Assembly (NCBI GenBank): GCA_044507115.1
Contig: JBIQJZ010000039.1
Location: 1-21,160 of the forward strand
DNA length: 21,160 bases
Direction of reading: 5' to 3'
Origin: Chryseosolibacter sp044507115
Lineage (GTDB): Bacteria > Bacteroidota > Bacteroidia > Cytophagales > Cyclobacteriaceae
The stretch's first letter is position 1. Each line of letters begins with the position of its first letter. The notes under the pieces are model-generated. The model saw nothing but the letters and a program-made list of their open reading frames with translations. It was not told where the DNA came from and made no database searches. Of this stretch, positions 5,229 to 13,337 are shown piece after piece. The position numbers and the translations under genes are program-made.

Positions 5229-8200
5229 TTATTTCAGGGTGGACACGTAAGCCAGCAAGTCCGCGACCTGCTCGTCGCTGTATCCGTCGATCAGGCCACG
5301 CGGCATGAACGAACGTCCACCGAGAAATCCCTGACTCTTGATATCTGCGACCGGAAGGAAAACCTTATTTCCACCCATCAACGCCACGGTGGTTCCGTTG
5401 CCATCGCGACCGGCCAGATAGCCCTCAATCGTCGTGTTGTCCTTGCGCGTGACACGGAACAACTCATATCCTCGCTCCACCGCAGCGTCGGGGTCGAGTA
5501 GTGCAGTCAACAGTGCTTCGGATTCACGCGCCGCCGATCCATCCAGCGCCGGCGCTATGTCGTGACCCTTCTCTCCCACACGGTGGCACATCAGGCACGT
5601 GTTGAATAACTCTTCGCCTCGTGCGGGATTACCATCTTTCCGGTTCGCGATCGTCATGTACTTCGTCAGCCGCGCCTCGAAGGCGCGTTGCTCCTCCTCG
5701 CGTTTTTCTCTCACAGCGTCGAGGATCCTGGTAGCAGAGGGATGGTTGCCCGTTGATTGTTGCAGGCGTTCCGCCGCGGTGTAGCTAAACGATCCCGCAT
5801 CCAACAAACCCCTGTCAAAAAGGTTGGTCAACAACAGCGCACCGTGTTCCGAAGACGAGAGGTCGGATGTCAGGAGACGCTTCTGTTCCTCATCAAACGA
5901 TGGAATGACCCCTTCCAGGATACGGCTGGCTGCGCCCTGGTCGGAGCGAGCCAGGCTGTGCGCGGCGGCGACTCTCAAGACCGGACTGATGCGTTCGTTC
6001 TGCGCAACGCGGGAATATACCGCGCCGTGTTTCGCCATATCATTATCAAGCACCTTCAACGCAAGCCCTACCGTGCGGTCTGTGGCCGTATCAGTGATCA
6101 ACTTCACCACATCACCGGCGGGAGTCTTGATCTTCAGGCGACCGATGGCATCAAGGGCGAGATCCTTCTCTGCGGCAGAACCGCCGCGGAGCAATGTAGT
6201 AGCGGGACGCTCCAGCAGCGCCGATAACTGTTCGGACTGCACAATCTGCTGGTTCCTGATCGCGAAGCGCAGGTAGTTTTCAGCAGCGCCACTGTTTTCG
6301 ATGACGGGTCTGACAACTTTCAGGACGCTGGGGTTGGTCAACATCTTCGACGCAGTAATGAAATTCGCCTCGTCAAATTCCGTCAGGCCAGATGCCGCCC
6401 ACAAGGCAGGAAACAGTGATTCCATTTGCGCACGGGGAAGTGCACGGATAGCCCAGAGCAAGTGTTCGGGATCTCTATCGGGTGATTGCGTGATAAAGCG
6501 ATAGAGCGCAGCAGGGTGTTGCTCAAGGGCCATCAGCGCGAGGTATCGTTCAAACCGACGTTCGTATGATCCTCCCATTTCGTTGCCCGGAATCTCGGGC
6601 TTGCAAGCTCGCACCAACAATGAAATAGTCTCGGCATCTGACGATTTCAATTCCGAAAGCGTGCGAATGGCCTGTGAGCGAACCATCGGATTGGAGTCGT
6701 CAATCGCATTCTTGAGCAGTCCTGCTACCGTTGCACCATCGGGCTTGAAGGTTGTGAGTGATCGGATTGCCTCCCGCCGTAAGTCGTGTTCGGGAATTTG
6801 CACCAACCTGGCAAGCAACGCCGGATCGTAGTGGCGCAATTCTTCCAGGCACCACAGCGCGTGAATCCGCGACGACTCCGAACGTGATTCGTCCCCGGTA
6901 AGCGAGAGCAGCGCAGGTATCAATTGGCGCGTCTCCTCTATCGGGCGGTCTGCAATCTGGTGCCACGCCGCGCGACGTTCCCAAAGGGAGGGCGACTCCA
7001 GGTATTCAACAAGTGTTTCGGTCGGGACGTCATTGAAGTTCACAATCTCCCGTGGTTTTTGACCGACATGGCGAATGCGCCAGATCCTGCCATGCGTCCG
7101 ATCGCGTTCGGGATGGCTGGTAGGGACCTCGTTGTGCGAAATAATTTTGTTGTACCAGTCTGCAATGTAAAGGCATCCATCCGGGCCGAATTCGATATTG
7201 ACAGGACGAAAAAACTTATCCCGGGAAGTCAACAGGTCTGGAAGGTGTTCGTTGAAGACCGTGCCGTCAGGATTTCGCCGGACACGGACGGCATTGATCG
7301 TGCTGGTGATAGGATTCGCGAGAAAGGCAACATCTTTCCATTCCTCGGGAAAGCTCCCGGACACGTCGTCGGCAAACGCCAGCCCGGATAATCCCGTACC
7401 TCCGACCCGAAACTTGTGAAGTTCCGGCATGAAGGGTTGATACTCGCGTAAGCGCTCCCCGCCGATACCGGGAAATCCCGCCCCGGCTTCCAGGGGCACC
7501 GTCGTGTAGCCAAGGTCGTTGGCTTCAGTGGCGTACCATTGCCCGTTGTCCCGCAGCTGGAATCCCCAGATGTTGTTAAGACCGCTTGAGACGAGTTCCA
7601 ACGCTGAGGCATCATCCATCGAAAACCGCACGATCTTGCTGTAGTTGACTGGCAGCTTCGCACCGCTCGTCAGAGAGGTAACCTCACCCTTATTCAAACC
7701 GCCATGACTGAAATACATCCAGCTACCCGGTCCACGCACCAGTGAGTGGGCCATGGTATGCGTGTCAGTGAAACCAAACCCCGTGACTAGTGGAACGCGC
7801 TTGTCGGCCCTGTCATCACCATCTGTGTCATCGAGGAAGAAGAGTTCCGAACCCTGCACAACATAGGCGCCGTTCCGGAACGGCATAATACTCATCGGGA
7901 TCGCGAGGCTGTCGGCCCATACATCGACCTTCGCTGTGCGACCGCGATCATAGAAATCGGTCAACACCAGGATCTGATCCGTTCCTTTTCTCCTTCCCTG
8001 AAACAAGTCGAGAACCCTCCTGAAGGCAGGATCGTTTTGCTGCGTTTCCTGGTCATCCATCAGCTTCATCAAGCCCCACCAATCCATATCCGCGAATGGA
8101 TCGAGTGGATACATCCGCGCGGTCTGTGTCCAGAGTCTGCCGGCATCATCGAATGTGAGATCGATTGGGTTAATGATTCCCTCGCGTTCGCTGGCGATGA

Positions 8201-8375
8201 GTTCAACGACGAAACCGCTCGGCACACTAAAGCCTGCCAGCTCCTCCTCCGGCGAGTGCACGAGGGCCGGATAGGGATCCGAGCTCGTGGGCTCTTCCTT
8301 CGCGATCTTTGCAACAACAAGATAGACGACTGCTCCTGCCAGGATCAGCCCCGCGAGGACTAACGCTTTTTTCAT
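5229..8375 (-). CDS. Membrane-anchored PVC-type beta-propeller / HEAT / cytochrome c protein
   Basis: 1048 residues. Residues 5-22 are a hydrophobic anchor (ALVLAGLILAGAVVYLVV). Residues about 45-435 form a propeller of the membrane-bound dehydrogenase type, opening FSVPSGFVVELIASE and INPIDLTFDDAGRLW, and including PDGCLYIADWYNKIISHNE. Residues about 445-660 carry HEAT-like helical repeats (ERRAAWHQIADRP, LRREAIRSLTTFKP, MVRSQAIRTLSELK). The C-terminus is a cytochrome c domain with the heme motif C927-L-M-C-H931 and probable axial Met1024 in FMPRGL. Family knowledge: such proteins abound in Planctomycetes and Bacteroidota and are thought to oxidise sugars outside the cytoplasm, passing electrons through the heme. 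The gene begins 5 bp after the DUF1080 stop, so the two are an operon. Exact substrate unknown. Confidence 0.92.
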   Translation of the reverse strand: MKKALVLAGLILAGAVVYLVVAKIAKEEPTSSDPYPALVHSPEEELAGFSVPSGFVVELIASEREGIINPIDLTFDDAGRLWTQTARMYPLDPFADMDWWGLMKLMDDQETQQNDPAFRRVLDLFQGRRKGTDQILVLTDFYDRGRTAKVDVWADSLAIPMSIMPFRNGAYVVQGSELFFLDDTDGDDRADKRVPLVTGFGFTDTHTMAHSLVRGPGSWMYFSHGGLNKGEVTSLTSGAKLPVNYSKIVRFSMDDASALELVSSGLNNIWGFQLRDNGQWYATEANDLGYTTVPLEAGAGFPGIGGERLREYQPFMPELHKFRVGGTGLSGLAFADDVSGSFPEEWKDVAFLANPITSTINAVRVRRNPDGTVFNEHLPDLLTSRDKFFRPVNIEFGPDGCLYIADWYNKIISHNEVPTSHPERDRTHGRIWRIRHVGQKPREIVNFNDVPTETLVEYLESPSLWERRAAWHQIADRPIEETRQLIPALLSLTGDESRSESSRIHALWCLEELRHYDPALLARLVQIPEHDLRREAIRSLTTFKPDGATVAGLLKNAIDDSNPMVRSQAIRTLSELKSSDAETISLLVRACKPEIPGNEMGGSYERRFERYLALMALEQHPAALYRFITQSPDRDPEHLLWAIRALPRAQMESLFPALWAASGLTEFDEANFITASKMLTNPSVLKVVRPVIENSGAAENYLRFAIRNQQIVQSEQLSALLERPATTLLRGGSAAEKDLALDAIGRLKIKTPAGDVVKLITDTATDRTVGLALKVLDNDMAKHGAVYSRVAQNERISPVLRVAAAHSLARSDQGAASRILEGVIPSFDEEQKRLLTSDLSSSEHGALLLTNLFDRGLLDAGSFSYTAAERLQQSTGNHPSATRILDAVREKREEEQRAFEARLTKYMTIANRKDGNPARGEELFNTCLMCHRVGEKGHDIAPALDGSAARESEALLTALLDPDAAVERGYELFRVTRKDNTTIEGYLAGRDGNGTTVALMGGNKVFLPVADIKSQGFLGGRSFMPRGLIDGYSDEQVADLLAYVSTLK

Positions 8376-8380
8376 TTGAT

Positions 8381-9058
8381 TTATAGTTCAGTGATGGTGA
8401 TATCGCGGAATTGAATACGCGCCGCTCCCCCACTGTGCAACTGAATGGCAATTATGCCGCGCGCCGGAATAGAAGAATCCCCTTCGACATATTCACATGT
8501 TTTGACACCATTGATATATAAGGTGTGGTGATTTCCTTTCACCCGGATGATGTAGCTGTTCCAGCCGTCTTCTTTTAGTATTCGCCGCAGCGTGCTCAGA
8601 TCCCCGCCGACAAGCTTGCCCCGGCGGTGCTCATCATAAATATCGCCCCAATATCCGTTCCCAATGTCAGCCTGGTATCCAACCATGTTGCCATCAATGA
8701 CCTTGGAGCGGTACTGAATACCGCTGTTGATCATACCGGTCGAGGGATCGCCAGACAGGCGAAAGAGGCAGCGAAACTCGAAATCACCAAACTCCCGCAC
8801 GGTCTGAATGTACGTATTCTGAGGTATCTTCTGAATGCCATCGCCCCCGGTGAGCACGCTATCAACCACGCGCCAAAGAGATGCGTGTCGCGGGTCGGTG
8901 ACTTTCCACCCGTTAAGCGACTTCCCGTCAAACAGGCTTTGATCGCGTGAACTCGTCTGAGCTGCAAGCGTCGAAGGTAAAGAAACTATTAGCGATAAAA
9001 TTGTGAAACGAACAAGGTGAGTCATCAAACGATGAACAGAGAGGCAATATGTTTTCAT
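8381..9058 (-). CDS. Secreted DUF1080 protein (3-keto-disaccharide hydrolase-like)
   Basis: 225 residues. A signal peptide is present, with hydrophobic core RFTILSLIVSLPSTLAA and a cut near AAQ (residue 34). A second ATG at 9025 (MTHLVRF) could equally be the start. The mature part is a concanavalin-like jelly roll: SLFDGKSLNGWKV (the DUF1080 opening), FGDFEFRCLFRLSGDPSTGM, NSGIQYRSK, a GYQADIGNGYWGDIYDEHRR loop, and the ending GIIAIQLHSGGAARIQFRDI. Family knowledge: members cleave 3-keto-glycosides made by sugar oxidoreductases, and the fold is common in periplasmic carbohydrate pathways. It is the first gene of an operon with the propeller-cytochrome protein, which fits oxidation plus hydrolysis of a sugar substrate outside the cytoplasm (inference). 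Confidence 0.92.
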   Translation of the reverse strand: MKTYCLSVHRLMTHLVRFTILSLIVSLPSTLAAQTSSRDQSLFDGKSLNGWKVTDPRHASLWRVVDSVLTGGDGIQKIPQNTYIQTVREFGDFEFRCLFRLSGDPSTGMINSGIQYRSKVIDGNMVGYQADIGNGYWGDIYDEHRRGKLVGGDLSTLRRILKEDGWNSYIIRVKGNHHTLYINGVKTCEYVEGDSSIPARGIIAIQLHSGGAARIQFRDITITEL

Positions 9059-9079
9059 AGGCTAAACGAGGTGGAGCGA

Positions 9080-9111
9080 ATAAAGTACTGAAAAAAACCG
9101 CTAAAAACCAA
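9080..9111 (-). promoter_or_regulatory. Putative promoter of the DUF1080-cytochrome operon
   Basis: Minus-strand TTG (9109-9111), a 21-bp spacer rich in T, then TACTTTAT (9080-9087), matching 6 of the 6 fixed positions except the final G and one T. Start codon is 22 bp downstream. The spacing fits Bacteroidota promoters but the -7 element is imperfect, so this is tentative. Confidence 0.3.
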
Positions 9112-9165
9112 TAGCATCAAAGCGATCGTCAGACGGACGGCCTACTTCGGAACCGCGTTGGATGG

Positions 9166-9471
9166 CTATGCGAAATCCGCTTTGAAATGAAACCAGTCTT
9201 CCTTCTTCGGAAAAACCAGTTCGTATTCCTCGTAGTCAAAACTGAGGCATTGGCTGTCTATGGCAAAACTCTGAGACAGGATTGTAACCGCGCGAATATC
9301 CTGGAAAGCAATATCAGAACAATTACCATCGTCGAGCATCGCCTTGAGAATCTTACTACCCTCCCTGTTGCGAATGACGATGTGGGGATGCACTACCTTT
9401 TCACGTCCGTCTACCAGCAGGAGGCGGACCTTTCGTGACTCCAGAATCGCCGTTGTAAGCTTGTCGATCAT
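9166..9471 (-). CDS. Small WYL-like hypothetical protein
   Basis: 101 residues from the start at 9471 (MIDKLTTAILESRKVRLLLV). This start is chosen because it has a very strong Shine-Dalgarno run, GGAAGGAGGAG, 3 bases before it; the in-frame ATG at 9486 overlaps that run and is rejected. The pattern looks like a free-standing WYL-type beta domain: an opening helix, then KVRLLLVDGREKVVHPHIVI, GSKILKAMLDDG, FQDIRAVTIL and a charged ending. In full regulators this domain senses ligands or nucleic acids, but no DNA-binding HTH is attached here. It follows the asparaginase gene by 157 bp on the same strand and precedes DUF1080. The WYL resemblance is by eye only; function unknown. Confidence 0.75.
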   Translation of the reverse strand: MIDKLTTAILESRKVRLLLVDGREKVVHPHIVIRNREGSKILKAMLDDGNCSDIAFQDIRAVTILSQSFAIDSQCLSFDYEEYELVFPKKEDWFHFKADFA

Positions 9472-9482
9472 TACTCCTCCTT
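9472..9482 (-). promoter_or_regulatory. Unusually strong Shine-Dalgarno of the WYL-like gene
   Basis: The minus strand reads GGAAGGAGGAG just before TA-ATG or A-ATG at 9471. A near-perfect anti-SD match stands out because almost every other gene in this window, like most Bacteroidota genes, has no clear SD. It fixes the start codon. Confidence 0.6.
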
Positions 9483-9628
9483 CCAAACAACTGCCGTTCT
9501 TCGAAAACTAAGCTATGATAATTGCAGCTGGATCGAAGCAGCTATTGCGGAAAAATCGATGGGAAGCTTATTCCGTGGAGCAGCAGCCTTGAATTACTGT
9601 CGGTTGACGTTACAACGCTATCGCTACA

Positions 9629-10717
9629 CTACGATGTAAGTTCGCCGGCGAGTGATTGGGTAATCATTTGCCTGGCGCGTTCGGCACCGTATTCACCCAA
9701 CAGCACCATCAGCTTTGTAACCGCAGCTTCGGTAGTCAGGTCCGCTCCCCCGATCACACCGATACGCTGGAGATCCCGGCTCGTTTCATAACGCCCTTGC
9801 ATAACCCGGCCCCCTGGGCATTGTGATATGTTGAGCACCAGTAATCCCCGTTCAATAGCGCGCGCCAGCAACGCGATAAAAGACGGACGGGTTGGCGCGT
9901 TGCCGGAGCCGAACGTCTCAAGAATCAAAGCCTTCAGTTGTGGCGTTGCCAGCACCGCTTCGAGTGCTTGATCCTGCACGCCCGGAAAAAGCTTGAACAC
10001 CGAGATATTGCGGTCAAGGGTTAACAACACCTTCAGCGGCTCCGCGTACGGCGAATGAATCGCTGCGAAGTTGTAGTCGATCTTCACACCGGCTTTCGCA
10101 AGTAGAGGATAGTTTCCGGAATCAAAGGCGTCGAACTGCATGCTCTCCACTTTCTTGGACCGGTTACCCCGCAACAGTTCATAATTAAAGTAGATGCACA
10201 CCTCGGGAACAAGTGGAACACCATCTTTCCTCGCGGAGGCAACTTCAAGCGCCGTGACGAGATTTTCGCGAGCGTCAGATCTCGATTCGCTGATCGGGAG
10301 CTGCGCCCCGGTAAAAACAACGGGCTTCGCTAACCCGCTGAGCATGAAACTCAGAGCAGACGCAGTATACGCCATAGTATCGGTACCGTGTAACACGACA
10401 AAACCGTCGTGCGCGGTATAGTTTTCGCTGATAATTCGCGCGAGGGTCTGCCAATGCGATGGTTCAATATTGGACGAGTCGATCGGATCGTCGAACGATA
10501 CCACCGTCAACTCAAGGGCAAGGTTACGAAGCGCAGGAAGATGGTGGAGGATCATATTGAAATCGAACGGGATCAGAACACCATTTTCGTCACGGATCAT
10601 ACCGAACGTCCCGCCGGTGTAGACGATCAGTATTCTGGCTCGTGCCTGCAAAGGAGACGCTGTATTGATCGTTATTCGTTTCGTCTGCACCGGTGGAATT
10701 CTGTTGTCCATAATCAT
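9629..10717 (-). CDS. ansA: Type I L-asparaginase
   Basis: 362 residues (360 if the second ATG at 10711 is used). Cytoplasmic enzyme hydrolysing asparagine to aspartate and ammonia. Seen: the first catalytic motif YTGGTFGMI (Thr34 and Thr37 in TGGT), the second LHGTDTMAYTASAL (Thr112, Asp113), VVFTGAQLPISESRSDAREN, and the type I signature VCIYFNYELLRGNRSKKVES. The C-terminal domain has LETFGSGNAP and a CPGGRVMQGRYE segment. Length is a little above the usual 335-345 because of about 25 extra N-terminal residues, with no signal peptide. The gene begins 15 bp after tatD, so the two are probably one operon. The fold, motifs and neighbours leave little doubt. Confidence 0.95.
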   Translation of the reverse strand: MIMDNRIPPVQTKRITINTASPLQARARILIVYTGGTFGMIRDENGVLIPFDFNMILHHLPALRNLALELTVVSFDDPIDSSNIEPSHWQTLARIISENYTAHDGFVVLHGTDTMAYTASALSFMLSGLAKPVVFTGAQLPISESRSDARENLVTALEVASARKDGVPLVPEVCIYFNYELLRGNRSKKVESMQFDAFDSGNYPLLAKAGVKIDYNFAAIHSPYAEPLKVLLTLDRNISVFKLFPGVQDQALEAVLATPQLKALILETFGSGNAPTRPSFIALLARAIERGLLVLNISQCPGGRVMQGRYETSRDLQRIGVIGGADLTTEAAVTKLMVLLGEYGAERARQMITQSLAGELTS

Positions 10718-10732
10718 GAGATAAGTGGAGAC

Positions 10733-11518
10733 TCAAATCGCGCGCTCACCGGATCTTTCAAAAAGCTTCTGCGCATTCAAGGTGGTCTGCTTCATCACCT
10801 CCTCCACCGACATTCCCTTGATATCGGCTACGCGCTGTGCGATCAGCGGGATGTAGGAGGGTTCGTTTCGCTTACCGCGGTGCGGCACTGGCGACAGGTA
10901 CGGGCTGTCCGTTTCCAAAACGATATGGTCTATGGAAACGGAAGGTAGCACCGCCTCCAGTCCCCCGTTCTTGAACGTCACAACACCGCCGATACCGACA
11001 TAAAACCCCAATTTAATAATGCGCTCCGCCTGTTCAACTGTCCCGGTGAAACAATGGAATACACCTGACAGGCTTCCTTCGTGAAGCGTTTCAACCATCT
11101 CGACGGTCTGATCGAGGCTTTCACGGCAATGAATAACAATGGGCAAATCCAGATTCCGGGCCCATCCCGACTGTACGCGAAATGCTTCGCATTGATGATC
11201 CCAGTACGTCGTGTCCCAATAGCGATCGGTACCGATCTCGCCTACGGCGGCGAACTTGCGTTTCATCAACCATTCCTCCACGACGTAGAGTTCTCGCTCG
11301 AACCCCTTCTTCACGGAACAAGGGTGCAGTCCCATCATGGCATAACACCCGGTGTTTCTGCTTTCGACCTCCATCATGTCATCGATCGTTGTACTATCGA
11401 CGTTCGGCATATATACCTGCGTGACCCCTTTGTCGTGTGCACGATTTAACATTTCCTGCCTGTCAGCAGAAAACTCCTCGGCGTAGATGTGAGCATGTGT
11501 ATCGATCCAGTAATCCAT
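10733..11518 (-). CDS. tatD: TatD family metal-dependent nuclease
   Basis: 261 residues from ATG at 11518 (MDYWIDTHAHIYAEEF), preferred over 11572 because TatD proteins begin right at the DTHAH motif. Amidohydrolase-type TIM barrel with all metal ligands visible: His8 and His10 (THAH), Glu94 (VGEIGTD), His130 (IVIHCRES), His155 (VFHCFTG) and Asp204 (LETDSPYLSP). Family knowledge: 3'-5' DNase/RNase acting on single-stranded or damaged DNA. It lies 15 bp before the asparaginase gene and 86 bp after the MurG-like glycosyltransferase. A -7-like GATATTTG lies about 17 bp before the start codon but lacks a TTG at -33, so separate transcription is uncertain. Confidence 0.95.
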   Translation of the reverse strand: MDYWIDTHAHIYAEEFSADRQEMLNRAHDKGVTQVYMPNVDSTTIDDMMEVESRNTGCYAMMGLHPCSVKKGFERELYVVEEWLMKRKFAAVGEIGTDRYWDTTYWDHQCEAFRVQSGWARNLDLPIVIHCRESLDQTVEMVETLHEGSLSGVFHCFTGTVEQAERIIKLGFYVGIGGVVTFKNGGLEAVLPSVSIDHIVLETDSPYLSPVPHRGKRNEPSYIPLIAQRVADIKGMSVEEVMKQTTLNAQKLFERSGERAI

Positions 11519-11604
11519 TTGATAGTTGCACCCAAATATCGAATAAGGTATGGAGATTATAAAATCATGCACGACACGTGATGTCTTGCGACAACCCCGA
11601 CCAG

Positions 11605-12669
11605 CTATGCAAATAATTTTGCGACTGCCTTGCTGAGCAACGGACTATCTTCTATTGCCGCGAAGCCGTGGTAACGCTTGCTTTCACGGATCGCATTGGC
11701 GAGATCAAACGTCTTCTGGCTGGTCGAGAAGGCAATCTTCCGTTCCTGCAACACGCGCGCGAGATACTCCTGTTCTGTTTGTCCAGGTGTTGGAACGAAG
11801 ATCGCGCGTTTTCCAAGCGCCTGCATGTCCATTACGGTGCTGTAACCGCTGCGCGCGACAATGATTCCCGCGGACTCAATCAGGTCCTGAAGAGCGGACG
11901 AAGTCAATGCGTTGACCACGCGCCCATCGGTGGGTGTGTCCACTGCCGAGGGCAACCCTCTGACCAAGCGAAACCGGAGGTCGGAAGACTGGAGTTGTGG
12001 GAGAAGGACTTCTTCAAATACAGATCGCTGTGGCTCCGGACCGGACAGTATAGCGACCACGTCCAGCACGGGCTCTTCTCGCTGGGTGCGCGCTTTGAAC
12101 CGCGACAACCATCCGACATATTCGATCGGAGTCTTGAAACTGAACTGACCGAATGAAATCAAAGCGCCGGCCAGGGAGTGACTTGCTGGAAAATCCGGGA
12201 TCCAACATTGATCAAATTTATTGATCAGACCCGCCGTGATACTTCTAACCATCCCCGACAGAAACCCGAATCGCTGCGGCATGAGAACATTGCTCTGGTG
12301 TGTTACCAGTACAGACCGCACTTGTCGCGACCAGCAGCCGTACCGATTATCCGAAACGATGAGATCTACTGACTCAGATGTGACCAGTGATTCAACCGCT
12401 AAGTGCTCGCTTCTGATGACACGCATGAAACGAGGAATCTGTTTCACCATGGCAGCCGCCATCGAACTGGTGACGGGGTACGTGGGCGTATACCCCGGTA
12501 GCGAAAAGAAACGATTACCCGGCAATTCCTTTCTAAGCAGTGCGAGCGACTCTCCGCTTCCGGCGATCAGCACTTCACATCCGCGCGCTTCAAACTCGCG
12601 GGCGATGGGAATACACCGCGTCGCGTGGCCGAGGCCCCAATCCATCGGAGTTATCAGAACACGCTTCAT
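11605..12669 (-). CDS. MurG-like (GT28-type) glycosyltransferase
   Basis: 354 residues, GT-B fold. The N-terminal domain opens MKRVLITPMDWGLGHATRCI, whose GLGHATR loop corresponds to the G-G-x-H/G-x-G-H acceptor-side loop of MurG-like enzymes. The C-terminal domain carries the nucleotide-sugar site: GIIVARSGYSTVMDMQALGK, followed by FVPTPGQTEQEYLA, matching the GT28 pattern of G-x-x-T-x-x-E-x-x and an acidic/Gln run. No signal peptide; peripheral membrane protein expected. Donor and acceptor are not predictable. It lies 41 bp after the polysaccharide deacetylase on the same strand, so it probably acts on a related envelope glycan or glycolipid (inference). It is not MurG itself, since no peptidoglycan-cluster neighbours are present. 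Confidence 0.85.
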   Translation of the reverse strand: MKRVLITPMDWGLGHATRCIPIAREFEARGCEVLIAGSGESLALLRKELPGNRFFSLPGYTPTYPVTSSMAAAMVKQIPRFMRVIRSEHLAVESLVTSESVDLIVSDNRYGCWSRQVRSVLVTHQSNVLMPQRFGFLSGMVRSITAGLINKFDQCWIPDFPASHSLAGALISFGQFSFKTPIEYVGWLSRFKARTQREEPVLDVVAILSGPEPQRSVFEEVLLPQLQSSDLRFRLVRGLPSAVDTPTDGRVVNALTSSALQDLIESAGIIVARSGYSTVMDMQALGKRAIFVPTPGQTEQEYLARVLQERKIAFSTSQKTFDLANAIRESKRYHGFAAIEDSPLLSKAVAKLFA

Positions 12670-12710
12670 AAGCTCCCGTTGCTATTACTTCGCTTTCGCA
12701 AATTCTCGGG

Positions 12711-13337
12711 CTACATCGATCTGAATCGATAACCCATTCCGCCAAAATGATCCAGAACGCGCGGCAAGGAATACTCCAGGTTCTTCCATGCTTTTTGGCT
12801 GTCGTGGAAAACCACGATTGATCCAGGCCGGCACACCCGGATTGTATTCCGCAAACACCTATCAGCCGGCAGCCGATCATTGTAATCGCGCGACAATACA
12901 TCCCACATGATAATCCGGTAGTCGCTCAGTGCACGGATCTGCGCCCGGGTAATTCGGCCGTACGGTGGCCGGAAGAGATTCGTGCGCTTTTCCAGCCCTG
13001 CTGCGGTAGCTACCGGGTCGAACGCTAGGGTATTTTCCAGATAAGCATCCGTGCGATTGCTCCATCCGTTGAGATGATTCATGGTGTGATTACCAACGGT
13101 ATGACCATGCGCAATAACCCTCCCGAAAATCGCAGGATGCTTTCGCACATTATCACCGATACAAAAGAACGTGGCCTGAACACCCTGTCGCGCCAAAACC
13201 TCCAACACAAAGTCAGTCGGGCCTGAAACGGGTCCATCATCGAATGTCAGGTAAAGTTCTTTCTCATCTGTCGCCACACGCCACTCCAGCGAGGGATACA
13301 ATAGCGGAAGAATAAATGGTGCTCGATGCGGGATCAT
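12711..13337 (-). CDS. NodB-type polysaccharide deacetylase
   Basis: 208 residues containing a complete NodB homology domain: motif 1 TFDDGP (Asp33 base, Asp34 metal), motif 2 GNHTMNH (His84 and His88 metal ligands), motif 3 FRPPYGR (residues 122-128), motif 4 with W145-D146, and motif 5 SIVVFHDS (His178). All catalytic residues are present. Family knowledge: removal of acetyl groups from N-acetylglucosamine-containing polymers. No signal peptide is obvious, though the N-terminal IPHRAPFILPLLYPSLEWRV is partly hydrophobic. The ATG overlaps the stop of the upstream phosphatase gene as ATGA (13334-13337), indicating translational coupling. The glycosyltransferase follows after 41 bp. Confidence 0.93.
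   Translation of the reverse strand: MIPHRAPFILPLLYPSLEWRVATDEKELYLTFDDGPVSGPTDFVLEVLARQGVQATFFCIGDNVRKHPAIFGRVIAHGHTVGNHTMNHLNGWSNRTDAYLENTLAFDPVATAAGLEKRTNLFRPPYGRITRAQIRALSDYRIIMWDVLSRDYNDRLPADRCLRNTIRVCRPGSIVVFHDSQKAWKNLEYSLPRVLDHFGGMGYRFRSM

Noticed and set aside
5757..6276. Long plus-strand open frames opposite the cytochrome gene
   Set aside because: Their products are rich in Arg/Ser/Cys with no fold signature, and they lie antisense to a well-supported HEAT-repeat region; they are by-products of its codon use.
11668..12156. 162-codon plus-strand open frame opposite the MurG-like transferase
   Set aside because: No recognisable domain, and the minus-strand frame has clear GT-B motifs over the same span.
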